The notes: generated by a model not told the origin, from the sequence alone. Shown: positions 31,890 to 44,020, counted from the stretch's first letter. The stretch: 64,000 nt of DNA from Toxorhynchites rutilus septentrionalis (GCF_029784135.1 NC_073744.1:30858981-30922980), one strand, 5' to 3'. Numbers and translations are program-made.

Positions 31890-32377
31890 AGAGCATCCCC
31901 ACCAGTTGCTAAATTCGGTTGCTAAAAACGATTAGGCACCCCTTCACCATAACTTTGCAACCACACCGGGAGTTGCCATTCGGGTGAGTAAAATAACAAC
32001 GCACCCCCAAAGTACCAGCCGGTTCATAAATTTGGCAACGCAGTAGTTACTTAATCGCAAGGTTGCTATTTGCAGCAGAAGTCGGAATTTTGTTTTGATT
32101 CTTTCCTTTCTGCGATGGTCATGATTAAGTTGTTGTATAAAACAGTGATTTTTGCTTTTCTTTCCACGACGCGTGAGTTTCTCAAATCTCAGAGCAAACA
32201 ATCATATCAACAAAAAGAACATCCTCGTTTGATAACCACCGGTGCGAAAAAGAAAGTACTGAAATGGCAACCATGATAGCAACGACCGGTTCAAAAATGG
32301 GTTGCTATCCAAAGTAGCAACGATTAAAGTTGTCAAATTACCAACGCTTATAGCAACCCATCGGTGGGTATGCCCTA
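31890..32377. mobile_element. MITE with GGCATACCCACC-type ends
   Basis: Left AGAGCATCCCCACC and, inverted right, TTAGGGCATACCCACC, followed inside by repeated GGTTGCTA/TAGCAACC motifs on both sides. Target duplication not resolved. Confidence 0.55.
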
Positions 32378-32390
32378 AGGGTGCCAAATT

Positions 32391-32461
32391 CGAAAACAGG
32401 TTACGTTTTTATGAAAGAATGTAACGTTAACATTATTTCATAAAAACGTGACCTGTTTTCG
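32391..32461. repeat. 71-bp near-perfect palindrome
   Basis: CGAAAACAGGTTACGTTTTT at the left and its inverse (one mismatch) at the right, with AATGTAACGTTAACATT at the centre, itself nearly palindromic. Could extrude a cruciform. Confidence 0.85.
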
Positions 32462-33184
32462 GATAACTATTTTTGCCGCGAACGGATTTTGGCGATTTAC
32501 ATACCAAACGAATCGGAAATTGCCTAAGATTTGCTTGATATGCTATACATTATAATCCCATAGTCTGTATATGGTTTAAATCAGGGGTTCTCAAACTATT
32601 TTGGGCAATAGACCCCTTTTCAAGAATTAAGTGATAGCTTAGACCCCTATAGTGAAATTTTTCAAACAAAAACCTATTTCTCGTTTTTTTTTATCCATAC
32701 AACATTCTTGCTAATTTAGAGACCGCGGTTGGTTAACCTGTTATAAGGCCGTAATAACTATATTGTCACCCATAGTTTTTTTTGCTGCGCTTGGAATATT
32801 ATTTTAATATTTTGCTTAACTAAAGACCTCTAAAAGTATCTGGCAATACTTCAATTATTTAGGGCTGCTGAAAATGTAATGTATGTACATAATCTATTTT
32901 AAGTAAAAAAAACGCGATTTCAGAGCGCCGGCAAAAAAATCTGTTCAAATTCGTTGAACATGCAACAAACATAAAAATAATTTAGATCGAAAATAAGCAA
33001 AAGCAGTTTTTCGCGGAAAAATTGAAGCATTCCAAGGGGTATAATGTGAAAACCAGAGGGAATCTAGGGATAGCTCAACCGGAACACTCGTAAATTCATC
33101 TTCTTGACAGATAATTATATCGAGATTTTTCTGTGTTGTGGCAGATCTCATTGCAGATTCTGGTCGATACGTTTATACTCCAGG

Positions 33185-33592
33185 TTGAATGTAGGGCCTG
33201 AAGTATTGGTTGGAATTAGGCTTAGGTTTGCTCAACTGTCTGGTCTCGATCACATTTGCAGAATGTTGTCGGGTATCTAGTGAAGCGGGAATTCCTTTGT
33301 AAATTCAAGGCTAATGCTGACATAGGTATTGGGTTTAATTCCTGATCGGTCAAGGATTTTTTCGGGTTGGAAATTTTCTTGACATGCCTTGAGATAAGTA
33401 ATGGGCCTGAAGTATCGGCTAGAGTTAGGCTTGGGTTTGCTCAGCTCCTTGAACTCGGAAACGATCGCATCGTGGCCGGGGATCTAATAAAGCGGGAATT
33501 CCCTTGTAAATTCTTGGCTATTACTGACATAGGTATTGGGTCCAATTCCCGGTCGGTATAGGGTCTTCCTGGGTTGGAAATTCCCTCGACAT
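33185..33592 (+). repeat. Tandem pair of about 200-bp SINE-like units
   Basis: Two units (33185-33390 and 33391-33592) share GGGCCTGAAGTAT, AAGCGGGAATTCC, GACATAGGTATTGGGT, GGGTTGGAAATT and GACATGCC. Each has a B-box-like core (GGGTCCAATTCCC at 33538-33550). Inside the hAT element. Confidence 0.6.
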
Positions 33593-34124
33593 GCCATGGA
33601 ATAAAAACGTTCATATAATGGCTTAAATTGTTCTTTCGACCAGTAATCTATGCCTGCGAGATAACCAGTCAGTTTTCTTTTCAATCTAGCTTGCCTACTG
33701 GTTAGTTGATGAAAAAAATGTAAATACCGTAATATAATTATTATCAATAAGATAACTCGTTCCGCTCAAACCTTTGCAGGGGAAAGAGGTGGGACCATCA
33801 TCATTTTTAAGTTGATAACTTTTCCTCTGTAAGCGTCCTTTTTAGGATCTACAGTTTCTTCAATAAAAAAAGGTGTATTTAATGAAAATTTTGAATTTTA
33901 TATTTTTTTCTTTCTAAGTCTATATAAAAAAATACGTTTTCGCTGCACTAGAGCTAATAAATGAGCTTACAAGGCGTCGGTGAGCAGTGGTTTTGTGGTT
34001 AATGGGCAGTGGCAACTATATTACCACCAATTTTTCCAACTGTTTCATAGTTTATTTTCTATCAAAGATAATGTGTTTGAATCGATACCTTACTAAGTTT
34101 CTACAGCCTTATAAAGGGTTAAGC

Positions 34125-35080
34125 CAGGATTGCCAGGTGTATTGAACAGAAATCTGGATATTAGAAAATCGAATGTCTGGATTTTTTTTATATTGAATTG
34201 CGAATTTTATTGAAACATTTTCACGAAAACGTCGTTTGATGTGTGTGGAAGCGGACACGGTTTGCTGACGAGCAATGACAACGAAGTGTCTTTCTCAAGG
34301 CAGGCGAAGAAGGAGTTTGGATTGAGTTTGTCCACAAGGGCCTTTCTTAGTACTAGAACAGCAAAATTTTAAAGTCTTTATTTTTCAATACAATCAATCA
34401 ATCAACACTGTAAACCATGATTTAATCTTTATTTTTTCTCATCATATATCGACGCATTATACTTAAACCTGATGGTTGCAGACATGTGCACCAAACCACT
34501 TTCTTCGGTGTTCAGTAAATTTTTGGCATAAATTTTCTGCCATTCCACCACTACGGGTAGTTGTGGCAAGAACTTTACCCCAAAACATAACTACATTTGT
34601 TCACTCATCCGGAGAATAGTCTGAAAAATCAACATTGCGCAGCTCTCTGAATTCTAAATCAATTGGCTGAATCATTTCTCTGGGAAACAGATTGCTTCGC
34701 AAATAATGGGCTCCACCTGTTGACCATCTCCGAGAATACTCGTGATCACAGCAGTCGCTTTTGTACTTCTCAATTGCAGCATGCTTTAAGACATCCGTCA
34801 ATCCTCCAAGACACTTTATGTCTTTACTGCATATTTTGTAGAAACCAGCATGCTAATCAGTGCTCTGAGCTCCCAATCCCTTCGGTGAAATTAGTGATGT
34901 CATTTTGAATAACTGTTTCTAGCACAAACTAGTTTTCCAAACCAACTCAATAAAGCCAAATATGATTGCAGATTTCTTTTTATCTGGAAAAATCTGGGCA
35001 CAGTGCGGAAAGTCTGGACTAGACAAAGGGCGGTCTGGATATCTGGATGCTTTACCAAAGTCTGAAGTCTGGCAACCGTG
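34125..35080. mobile_element. Second hAT-like element nested in the first
   Basis: Ends CAGGATTGCCAGG and, inverted, CACGGTTGCCAGA, with subterminal TCTGGAT repeats on both sides. Flanks GGTTAAGC and GGTTGATC (8 bp, two differences) may be the target duplication. The minus-strand piece at 34440-34800 (VDFSDYSPDE, MFWGKVL) weakly recalls the hAT dimerisation region. Confidence 0.65.
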
Positions 35081-35602
35081 GGTTGATCGGATTAATTTGA
35101 GATCATTTCGTCTTAAAAATAAATGTAAAAGTATATAAACCTTAATTTAATTTTAAAAATGTGAGTAATTTCACAAATACTGAAAAAATATAAAAATCGC
35201 ACGGTAGTGATTATTTTTTTTAAATCAGTGTTATAAGATGAACCTGGTGATTTTCTTTGTATTTCTACTAATGTAATCTCTTGAATTAAATTAATAAATG
35301 AGTGTATTCAATTTCCAACAAATTTCAGATGAAGATTTTGTCAAATGCACTTGCCAAAATCTTCATCTTATACGCGTTCATCTATTTGTTAAGTTTTTCA
35401 AGTATAACAATAATACTTTCTTCTAAAAATCATGTTGGATCACGTAACACAACTTAAACTATATCTTGCAAGCTTAAAATAAGGACTTGTATTATTCAAT
35501 AGGGGTCGATTTTCAGACCTCGTCGATCCCCAAAATCATTTTTCGTTCATGTCGACCCCTGGGAGAACAGAAACATGAACTTTGAGAAACCCTGGTTTAA
35601 AT

Positions 35603-35821
35603 GAATGAAAATTGGAAGCATTCCCATTTCCTCATACTTTTGTTCTGTCCATTTGTGTGCTTTCCCGAACAGATCTGTCAATAACGAGCAATTTATCGAC
35701 GAGCAACGAAGGGGAAATCCTGAGATTTTACTCCGTGAACAAAGAAAACGAAAAAAGAACGAAGGGGAATATTTGCCTAGAATATGAATAGTGGATCTCG
35801 TTGAGGCAAACTTTCATTCTT
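35603..35821. other. Short spacer
   Basis: No recognised feature. Confidence 0.3.
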
Positions 35822-35990
35822 AGTGAGGAAATCAACTGAATAACATCGTTGCTGGGCGAGCTGGACGGCGAAGGATCTTATGCCTTATTCAAGGCAATGG
35901 GTGTGGAGGATAAAGTGAAGTTTTCCAAGGGCCTTTTTGAAGGTTACAGACGAATGAACTGAAGAAGTATCAAGCAAGGAAGGAAGGCAA
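35822..35990 (+). repeat. Short retroposon, plus-strand relative of 18199-18411
   Basis: Shares the head AACATCGTTGCTGGGCGAGC, TGGACGGCGAAGGATC, the ACGAATGAACTGAAG segment and a GGAAGGAAGG tail. The head also occurs in 61048-61098. Confidence 0.65.
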
Positions 35991-36096
35991 ACTTTGAGTA
36001 CCGTTCTGGTGCAGAAGTACCCCCAAAAACTAATAAACAACTTAAACTTCTACTATTTATACTATAGAGGCTTTAAATTTCAAAGTTTATTCGTCT

Positions 36097-36630
36097 TTAG
36101 TGTCTGCACGATTTTCCCAGGCTCCTAAGTTTAGGAGACCGTGTTGAGGCAACATATTCTAGTCTACACAAAGACAAGCGAGTACAAAAGTACTCGCAGT
36201 TTGCATTTATTTGCAAAACCGATTTCCCCAGACATCTTGGTTTTGAAGTCTGTGTTAGGCAAACGCATTTCAGTCGGAACAAAAATGCCCTCGACCTGCA
36301 TGTATTTGCAATGCCAATTTCCCCACGCTCCTTGGATTTAAAGTCTGTGTAAGGGAAACACATTTCAGTTGGAACAACAATACCCCCGACTTGCATGTAA
36401 TGCTAATTTCCCCACGCTCCATGGATTTGAAGTCTGTGTTAGGGAAACACATTTCAGTCGGAACAAACATACCCCCGATTTCATGTTTTTGCAATGCCGA
36501 TTTCCTCAAGGCTGCTTGGTTTAGATGACTGTGTTGGGGAAACCGTAAATCGGGCCAATCAAAACGAGGTAGTTAGGGCGTTTAGAAAACGCTCACCATT
36601 TTACAGTTTTTCAATTGTTTATCTAATTAA
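36097..36630 (-). repeat. Minisatellite block of the palindrome-ended family
   Basis: About four units of 85-105 bp, each with TTTCCCCACGCTCC, TTTGAAGTCTGTGTTAGG and GAACAAAAATACCCCCGA-type segments, on the minus strand of 48540-49150. After them come the CCAAT region (GGGCCAATCAAAACGAGG) and CAATTGTTTATCTAATT. Truncated at an A-run where the histone-bearing copy B begins. ORFs here are repeat artefacts. Confidence 0.75.
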
Positions 36631-36680
36631 AAAAAAGACGGGTGGATAATGTCGGGGACATAACCGGAGTGACGTAGGAC

Positions 36681-36880
36681 TTCTACCTGCTTCCGTTTTG
36701 CGATTGCGTTTGCCACTTGCTGAAACTAGTTGTTGCCACCGAACCGAATGTGCTCTGCTCTGTAGGTGGGTTTTCTTATTGTTGTGAGCAGCTTTGCAAG
36801 CCAACTCGAGCACTCAGGCGGCCGAAATTCTATAACCGCTATTAGGTATACTGGTGCTCCGGCACCAATCCGTTGATGCG
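36681..36880 (-). pseudogene. Histone H2A pseudogene (unit B1)
   Basis: The minus strand reads [17 protein letters not shown], which keeps the exact AGAPVYL of H2A, then, after a frame change, LELACKAAHNNKKTH-type sequence. As in A1 the N-terminus is deleted; the stem-loop end has also been lost, since the element's outer end joins directly at 36681. Confidence 0.78.
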
Positions 36881-36889
36881 ATGTGATGT

Positions 36890-37734
36890 GGAACGATGTC
36901 ATACAACCACACTGATTTACGGTTTGAAAGAGAATGATATATTTTTCAGCGGATCCGCGCCTTTTGTACTCTAGCGGTACACGCTCACAGGATAGAGACA
37001 AATCGGCAGACTCAGCCAAAGGGGCGAGTCCAACGAGACGAACGAAAGAGCGTTAAAAGGCAGCGATGGCAAAAAAATACATTCATTACGATTTGTTCGC
37101 TCGTTGGATTCACATGCAGGCTAAAAAGGGTCCTTTTCAGGATCACAAAATTATCTTTAATCTAAAGAGTTTATTGTTTTGCTATCACTCGATATCCCCA
37201 TCTTGTTCGGCTAAACCTTCCTGTTTAGCGATTGCGTTTGCCACTCGCCACAGCTTTCACAGTTGGAAAATTTCTTCCCATCCAGCTTGTGACATGTTGT
37301 ACAGTAAATTATATTTAATGCAACGTGCCGAAACACCACTCAGTGTCGCATTGGAGGCGATTTTAACCTGTAATTGAACATTTGCGATGACAGTGGTACA
37401 GTGTCGACTTTCAATGTGGGGTCATAATTTGGACCTCGAACTCTATGTTTACATAAATGTCCAACTAAATATGTCGCATTACATGTCCGTCCAATTAGCT
37501 AAATGTCGAAGTAATTGTAAATTACTGTACTTTCAATCTGGAAACAATTTAAGAATTGGTGAAATTGAATAATGAGGAAAGTCCCCAACTATCAATAAGC
37601 TCAGAACAACTGCCAAATTCACATACTCATCCTGGCAAACAAATTATGAAACAATCAATTTGTGTTTTATTACTATTTTGGATATTATTTTAGAAAGCAT
37701 TTAACTGTATTTCGTAAACTGTTTTTTGAAAGGT
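36890..37734. other. Inter-unit region of histone-bearing copy B
   Basis: Homologous to 16260-17640 of copy A without its insertions. It holds the upstream region of unit B1 (CGGATCCGC, TACAAAAG at about 36965) and non-coding sequence. GATTGCGTTTGCCACTCGC recurs here and in each H2A unit. Confidence 0.5.
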
Positions 37735-38176
37735 TTAATGGCCGTGTTTTATGGAATGGTTCCAATTTAGAAAACTTAGTACTCGTGGTTTTGAAAAAAA
37801 AAACCATTTCGAACGCCCTCGATGCCGCCTTGTTCTGGATTTGCCACCAAAGCAGATTGTATAAAGAACAAACTACCAGCTGCCGTTTTGCGATTGCGTT
37901 TGCCACTCGCCACTCGCTGCAGCTGCCTGTTGTCTTGATGTCCACCGAACCGAATGTGTTCTGTTCCGAATGCGGGTTTACTTATCGTCACGAGCAGCTT
38001 TGCCAGCTAACTCGATCACTTCGGCGGCCGAAACTATATAACGCCGGCTAGGTGGACTGGTGCACTGGTACTAACGCGCTCGGCCTAGCTACCCTTGCGA
38101 GGAACTCCAGACCAACACGGTTCGAGCGGGATTTTGCCTTTCCCTTCACTTTTCCTCCTTTGCCATGTCCAGACAT
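37735..38176 (-). pseudogene. Histone H2A pseudogene (unit B2), best N-terminus
   Basis: The ATG at 38176-38174 opens MSGHGKGGKVKGKA followed by KSRSNRVGLEF, the insect H2A N-terminus with few changes. A deletion then removes the VGRIHRLL segment. The core continues out of frame (AAEVIELAGKAARDD region at about 37990-38030, with a stop). The histone stem-loop site near 37735-37745 is deleted (GGCC joined to GTGTTTTA). With A2 it shows the unit once held a whole replication-dependent H2A gene. Confidence 0.87.
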
Positions 38177-38239
38177 GGTTGCTTGGGTTGGTTTGTTGAT
38201 GTGTTGTGATGCGAACCGATGTGGTGTACGGTTTGAATG

Positions 38240-38470
38240 AGAATGATCGTTACGGCAGCGGAGCGAGGATTTTTAAGCCGACTGGCTGGCTCGAGAATTA
38301 CGCATGTGTGAGACTGCGACCAATGTTTCGTTCATTTTTTTTCTTTTTCCTTTCCAATCGTGCTTCATTGTATTTCGCTGCTGCTGTGGTTGCCCGTTTT
38401 GGTCGGTACGATTTGAGGAGCACAAAATGGACCAATCAAAAATGGGCACATAGTGCATTTGGACAATGCT
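38240..38470 (-). promoter_or_regulatory. Histone-type promoter, copy B
   Basis: GATTGGTCC (about 38428-38436), GCTTAAAAATCC TATA-like stretch (about 38268-38279) and leader CATTCTCATTCAAACCGT (about 38231-38248) precede the H2A ATG, as in copy A. The AAATGCACTATGTGCCC stretch next to the CCAAT box is kept in both. Confidence 0.5.
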
Positions 38471-38697
38471 TGATGTTTCACAATTATTCAATTATTTATC
38501 TCAAGAAAAATGAAATGTTATTCGTTATGATAGATGCGTAGATATATTTCCTATCAATTGATGAAAAAACCTTTGCGATCTATTGAGAAATGCTCGAGTT
38601 ATAAGCGTTCCAAATCTTGCATTTTTTCCTACTTGTTCAGTGCCTAGATTTCCATTTCACCCCCTATATCTTCCGGTTAGACGTAGTCCTACGTCAA

Positions 38698-38955
38698 AAC
38701 AGCGGCTCGTTGATGATTCAACAGTCGGTTTTCCGTTGTTGAAGCGTAATCGAGTGGACTTCTTTCGACGTTTTGTGACAATGGATGACACGTGGATCCA
38801 TTACTACACTACTGAGTCCAACAGGCAGTCTGCTGAGTGGCACTGAGGCATATTTCGAAGACTTAGACGTTTCGTACTACAGAAAGGGAATCTAAATGTT
38901 GGAAACTCGCTATACCAAGTGTATTGCCCTCGAAGGAAACTATGTTGAGGAATAA
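38698..38955 (+). pseudogene. mariner transposase with internal deletion
   Basis: RVDFFRRFVTMDDTWIHYY and ESNRQSAEW (first catalytic Asp region) run directly into the C-terminal EAYFEDLDVSYYRKGI, CIALEGNYVEE and a stop at 38953. About 150 residues between them, with the other catalytic residues, are gone, and a TGA falls at the junction. The 5' part is cut by the preceding element. Confidence 0.82.
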
Positions 38956-41428
38956 ATACAGCTTTACCCGAAAAACGATTGTTTCCATCAAAAAATCGAG
39001 GTTCTATTTAATCGAGTCCGACCTGTACCCTTGTCTGCTAAATTATCAACCTAATGTGATTCATACTGCTACGTTAAATCTAACTAACAACGTAATCTGC
39101 TGTTACTAACGGTTACGTAAAATTACTATCTGTTTCGTAAAAGGTGCATTTCCTTCTTCACATACCAATTAAATTGACCCGAAGGTGCACACAAACAGAA
39201 AGGCCACCCGCAGCCCACCGCTCGATTGTTGAGTTCTTTTTTTCTTTTCAATGCATCTCGTCATCAATGACTATCAGCACACCCGGGCAGCAGCAGCCCT
39301 CCTTTTGTCCATTTGTTTCTTTGTCCGATCACGTCCGAGCCAAACAAATCACGCTTGAAACTAATTAGGACCCGTATTGGCTCGAATGCGCTCTTCCATT
39401 CGACCCCACCGTCCCGGGATTAGGACAGAAGACGCCTACCTTTATTGGTGCCAGAGCCAGGGATGTTCTAATGAAACGAAATTGCAGATGTCCTGTTCCG
39501 AATACAAACATACACCCACCCACTGCCAGGCACCCGGTACTCGTTTTAGTCTGATGATTAACTATTCTCTTCTGTCTTTTGATCGTCGTCAATTGGCAAC
39601 GGAAGGTTGAGGATTCTTCATTAAACACATACATACAACCATAACACAGGTTGTCGTTCGATCATAAGGCAGCCAGAGAAAAATCCTGGGAAATGTTCCG
39701 CGTGGAATGAGTCCCCTCGCTCGTTCTTCTGCTTTTGCGAAAGAAAAAAACGATTGAAGCGAAGGAAAACGAGCATACAGCAAAAAAGCTTAATCACAGT
39801 ATACCTGCAAGGTGCGACAAGGCGGGGATATCTTTGTCTATCCGCTCATTGTGGATTTATGCTGGTTGGTGATGAGAACGGGAGCGGTCCAGGGGTGGTT
39901 CAGTCGCTTCCAGTACCAAAGGCTACATAATGCTTACAAGTGTACAATACCGCTCTGATGATGTTGCTGCTGCTGCTGCTGCGGATGCTGGTGGAGATGG
40001 TGATGGTACAGAAAATGACGATAATGAAGGAGAAAACCTTGTTATGGCATAATAAAGGACGGATAACATGTACTCAATGAGTTATGCGCCGGAAGAACCT
40101 TTGAAGATTGTGGGGTGCTGCTGCTTTAAGATGAATCTCACCAAGAAATTGTTTCTGGTGATCAAAATTTGAGTTCGATGTGGATCGATTTTCGACAGCA
40201 CGACTTCCGTTGATCGAATTGCTATTATACGTCATTAGAAGCCACAAAAGTTGCAAACATCAGCGGAATTGCGGAACGCGCGTCACTTTTATCTGCCACT
40301 GTCCCGATATAACACTTGAAAGTTCGTCTCTCGCCAAGAGTTCACCGCAACTTCTCCAGTTCACAAAGATCCCCATTATACCCTTATCCCGCCCCGCTCC
40401 TCAATTTGGTAACAAGGAGGGACTGATAAGAAGGGGGGAGTTGGCACGGTCCCTGCTTCAGAAAAAGAGATAACTCGCAAAGTTTTTCCCACGCGCCCTG
40501 TTTGTTCCAGTCGTCGTATCTCGGGGGCCGATTTCGATATCAAATTGGTACACATCAGCAGCGCGCAGTTGGTACGGTATGATGGAGGGTTAGTTTTTTT
40601 GTTGGTTCTTAAAGCTTCAAGTTACGGTGTTGGGGATTTTTCGTTTTCCGGCCATTTTGAGGACCGATCCAAACAGACTCAGTTCAGAAACGAATATCAA
40701 CGATTGATTTGAAAGCGCTGGATACAAACCCAGCCCCATCCTCTCCCGTTGTGTTTATCGTGAGCCAAGGCTTGTTCTACATTTGGGGCCTCAATGCAAA
40801 GTGCAATTATGCGTTTTCTTTGGAGCTCTGACCCAATCTATCTGATTAGAGCAGTTCAGGTCGATTCGGGACCGGGATGTAACCGCAACCACATCCCGCC
40901 AGCGGTATGTGGTTCGTGAAGACTGAACTGCGGTGATGCTGACATGCAAATGTGGCGGTTGTATTGTCGAGTTCCATAGGCCTCGCTGAATACATTTGGT
41001 GCATTTAAGTTTGGTAACACGATGGTAGAGTAGAGCTCAAATACAACTGGACAGACTCAAATGTGTTCCATTATTCTATTCCACGGACATTATTTAATAA
41101 ATCAGAATACATTGGATTCCTTTTTTACGCAATTTTTTGAAGTGATTTTTTACGCGATGTTCTTGAAATCACGCAATTATTTTTATTATTATTTTGGTGT
41201 AAGTCACTCCACCATCTTTATGTGAATGATTGTGATATCAGTAAATCATGTTGCTAAAATTACCAACATTGCAGATTGCCTTTACAAACTCAATTTATTC
41301 AAAAAACACGAACATGCTGTTCTTATCATATCCCAGAGTATTCAGGAAAAAAGTACTATCATAGACTCGCAACAAATCCAGAGCACCTTTTTCAGACATT
41401 TCACTAATTTTCTTCCAAATCTTTTTGA
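38956..41428. other. Single-copy region, no gene recognised
   Basis: Moderately GC-rich with no transposon sequence except a TTTTTTACGC remnant at about 41120-41180. (GCT)n at 39963-39981. ORFs are short and not family-like. Likely host intergenic or intronic DNA. Confidence 0.4.
39963..39981. repeat. (GCT)n microsatellite
   Basis: About six GCT units followed by GCGGATGCTGG. Confidence 0.85.
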
Positions 41429-41435
41429 CATAGGA

Positions 41436-43164
41436 TTTTTTTTATCCAAAATATATATTTTTATTAAGGCTCATATGGCGTCAGCCTAACGGGGCCGGGA
41501 GTTCAATATTTTGACAATGTTTGCTTACAACTATGTTAGTAATATGTAACCGATTACTCGAGGTTGGCTCGAGGTTAGTATTACAAGTGTTCTCATAATT
41601 GGGATGTTGCAGTCTTCAATTCTACGACACGGGATACTTCCTATTGGGATGCAGCTGACCGTTAATCAGCAACGCCCCCCTAGTCTGCACCCCATATCTA
41701 GCGTGGTGCGTCTTTCTCGACTCGAGGAATCCAGGATAGAATGGCACAAACCGGCCGGCACAGACATCAGCTCGTGTAGAGTTGTCATGAGCGGTACAAC
41801 CTTTGGCTCTTGTTGAATCATCAGTGGACTGCACAACCTTCGGCCCGTGTATCTGTAAAGAGTGTGTGTATGTATTGCCGCGACTAAGTAAAAGTTTATA
41901 GATCGGATAGGAGGGATATGAATCAGGGACACAACGAAGGAAACATCATTAAACGTTGACATCGGCGTTTCTGAGGAACAGGTATAGATGGAGCAGAAGA
42001 TCAGGATCACGGCTACCTAAGATATCCCGGACGGGGATATCCGATTGTCTGCTTTGTGCCCTCAATGCTCTGGAGAGCTGAGAGCGGGCAGCATGGAACC
42101 GGATACACGACCAGACAACATGCTCGATGTCGTGGTAGCCATCGCCACAATCACATAGATTGCTTGCTGCGAGCCCAATGCGATAAAGATGCGCGTTTAA
42201 GTTGTAGTGATTGGACATAAGCCGAGATATCACGCGAATGAAATCACGACCTACATTCAATCCCTTGAATCATGCACTCGTCGAGACCTTAGGGATAATC
42301 GTGTGTAACCAGCGACCGAACTCATCTTCACTCCACATGCGCTGCCAACTAACGAGTGTGTCCTGACGAGGAATGTGAGAAAAATCGTTTTAAGCAATTT
42401 GCCTTTCAAAAAGTGTGCCTTTTGAAGCGCCCACCTTAGCTAGCGAGTCCGCTTTCTCATTCCCCGGAATCGAGCAATGAGAGAACCCATGCTAAAGTAA
42501 TCTTGAATAATTTTTCGACCAAAACACTCAATAGATGTCTTATTCTTGTTAGGAAATAAGATGAGCGTTTACCAACTTTCATTGAGCGGATTGCCTCTAT
42601 TGAGCTGAGACTGTCTGAAAAAATAAAATAATGGTCGATGGGCAGCGTTTCAATGATCCCTAGAGCATATTATATATCATCCATTTCAGCGACGGAACAA
42701 GGATCTTTGAGTTTGAAAGAGGCACTGGAATTTTAATTGAAGATGCCGAAGCCAGTGGACCCGTTTATGCATGAACCGTCAGTAAAGAACATTTTATCAA
42801 ATCTAACTTTCCCATACTCTGCCGAAAATATCGGCGGAATATAATCGGAGCGTAGATGATCTGGGATTCCATGGATTTTTTGTCGTATGGACAGATCAAA
42901 AATGACAGAAGAATTGCAAAAGTATGGGAAACAAACTTGGTTGGAGATGCCTGGTGAAGGGTGCACGTCGTGGGTAAGGTACTCATGGTATAAAGACATA
43001 AAACTTGACTGAGGAGTCAGTTGGAGTAGATTTTCGAAGTTATCGATCACCAATGGATTCATGATCTTGCAACGGATGAGAAATCTGTAGGATAATTATG
43101 TGAACCGAAGAGTAAGCGGGGTTACTCCTGCCAAGACTTCGAGACTCATCGTATGTGTCGAATG
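41436..43164 (-). mobile_element. 5'-truncated LOA-type non-LTR element
   Basis: T-run and CCAAAATATA at the left mark the 3' end on the minus strand. The 3' UTR (41436-41948) is shared with 62775-63329. CATAGGA at 41429-41435 and 43165-43171 may be the target duplication. Coding is truncated at the 5' end. Confidence 0.75.
41949..43164 (-). pseudogene. LOA-type ORF2 C-terminus with RNase H
   Basis: Minus strand. The piece after RT (LEVLAGVTPLTLRF, then 42733-43062) leads into RNase H: FFTDGSCINGSTGFGI (first catalytic Asp), an AEM box, SDSLSSIEAIRSM (third) and an E/KADSLAK-like stretch. The zinc-knuckle-like tail CDCGDGYHDIEHVVWSC follows, with the stop at 41949. RNase H in ORF2 with this tail points to the LOA clade (Lian-like in mosquitoes). 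Several stops and frameshifts between 42260 and 42730. Confidence 0.8.
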
Positions 43165-43171
43165 CATAGGA

Positions 43172-43439
43172 CTATGTCTTTGATTTCTATATAGGAGGGT
43201 CACTCTACGAAAAATGTAACGATTTATTAAGAGTTTTCAAACGCATATTACTCAAAATGGTTATTGCGACATATGTTGTGTTATATATCATTAGCCAGGA
43301 AATTCATCCAGAATTTTTTTGGCTTGAAACATGAACAGTGAATATAGTAAAAAACGTTAACAATTCAACGATTAAATTGGGTATTTCTTCTTTCGATTGC
43401 ACTATCCACTCGCTTCCTCCCCGACGCAACGAGCAATCT
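43172..43439. other. Short non-coding spacer
   Basis: No clear terminal repeat for the adjacent Tc1 fragment was found. Confidence 0.3.
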
Positions 43440-43858
43440 TTTTGCCTAAATTCGGGCGTTAGCTCATAATGTGAGTTGATACGTAATAAAATAAGTAAAA
43501 AAATAAACAGCGTCCGATTTGGCTGTTTGCTGGCTCGGAATGACCTTATTCCTTCCCGGAGACGAATTCGTCGCACCGTACTGTGAGCGGCCTGGAACTT
43601 ATTGGCCAAATCGCGGTCTGAAAGATTGGGATTCCTCTTGATGGCCTTGATGACTTTCCCACGCAGTTTCCGGTCGACAGTTCCACTCCGACGCTCCGAA
43701 TGCGGCTTCCGAGCCGTCGTCAATGTTTCCTTGTACTGCTTGATAACACGCCATACGGTATTTCTGGGCATTTTAAGCTGTTTAGCTAGCTTAGATGCCG
43801 ACAACAATGGATTTTCAAGAAAACTGTGCACAATTTTATCTCTCCGTTCGGCTTCCAT
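43440..43858 (-). pseudogene. Tc1-type transposase, HTH region only
   Basis: From an ATG at 43858: MEAERRDKIVHSFLENP, LAKQLKMPRNTVWRVIKQY, RRSGTVDRKLRGKVIKAIK and RDLANKFQAAHSTVRRIRLR, a bipartite HTH with a GTV...RK linker as in insect Tc1-group transposases; SFRASKQPNRT ends the match. The open frame continues to 43304 but that part is unrelated. No catalytic domain. Confidence 0.78.
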
Positions 43859-44020
43859 GGCGGTTGTTTACAAAATGCTATCGTTTGGTGATATGACATA
43901 AATACATGGTGAAAGGTAATGAATTTCCCGACACGTGGGTGAAAAAAATTTCCAAATCCGTCCACTAGGAGCGTCACAATGAGCAAAAGAATTTGTTCCA
44001 ATATTAAATGAAGCAGATTT

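Larger units (their letters stand above)
32582..35594. mobile_element. hAT-type element, 3 kb
   Basis: Ends CAGGGGTTCTCAAACT and, inverted, CAGGGTTTCTCAAAGT. The 8-bp duplication GTTTAAAT flanks it (32574-32581, 35595-35602). CAGGGG-TTCTCAAACT is a widespread hAT terminus. No intact transposase; it contains tandem repeats and a second hAT-like element. Confidence 0.88.
36637..38696 (-). mobile_element. Palindrome-ended element carrying H2A genes, copy B
   Basis: Same ends as 15020-18848: the outer block and TGACGTAGGAC (36670-36680) on the left, GACGTAGTCCTACGTCA (38680-38696) on the right. A-runs flank both sides. It lacks the hAT MITE and both retroposons of copy A, and is missing the 3' part of its first H2A unit. 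It therefore serves as the pre-insertion reference. Confidence 0.75.

Noticed and set aside
36097..36509. Overlapping ORFs reading repeated VPTEMCFP-type peptides
   Set aside because: Direct translation of minisatellite units; the repeats explain the pattern.
43304..43440. C-terminal part of the 184-codon ORF as transposase
   Set aside because: Homology-like sequence stops after about residue 120; the rest has no Tc1 character.
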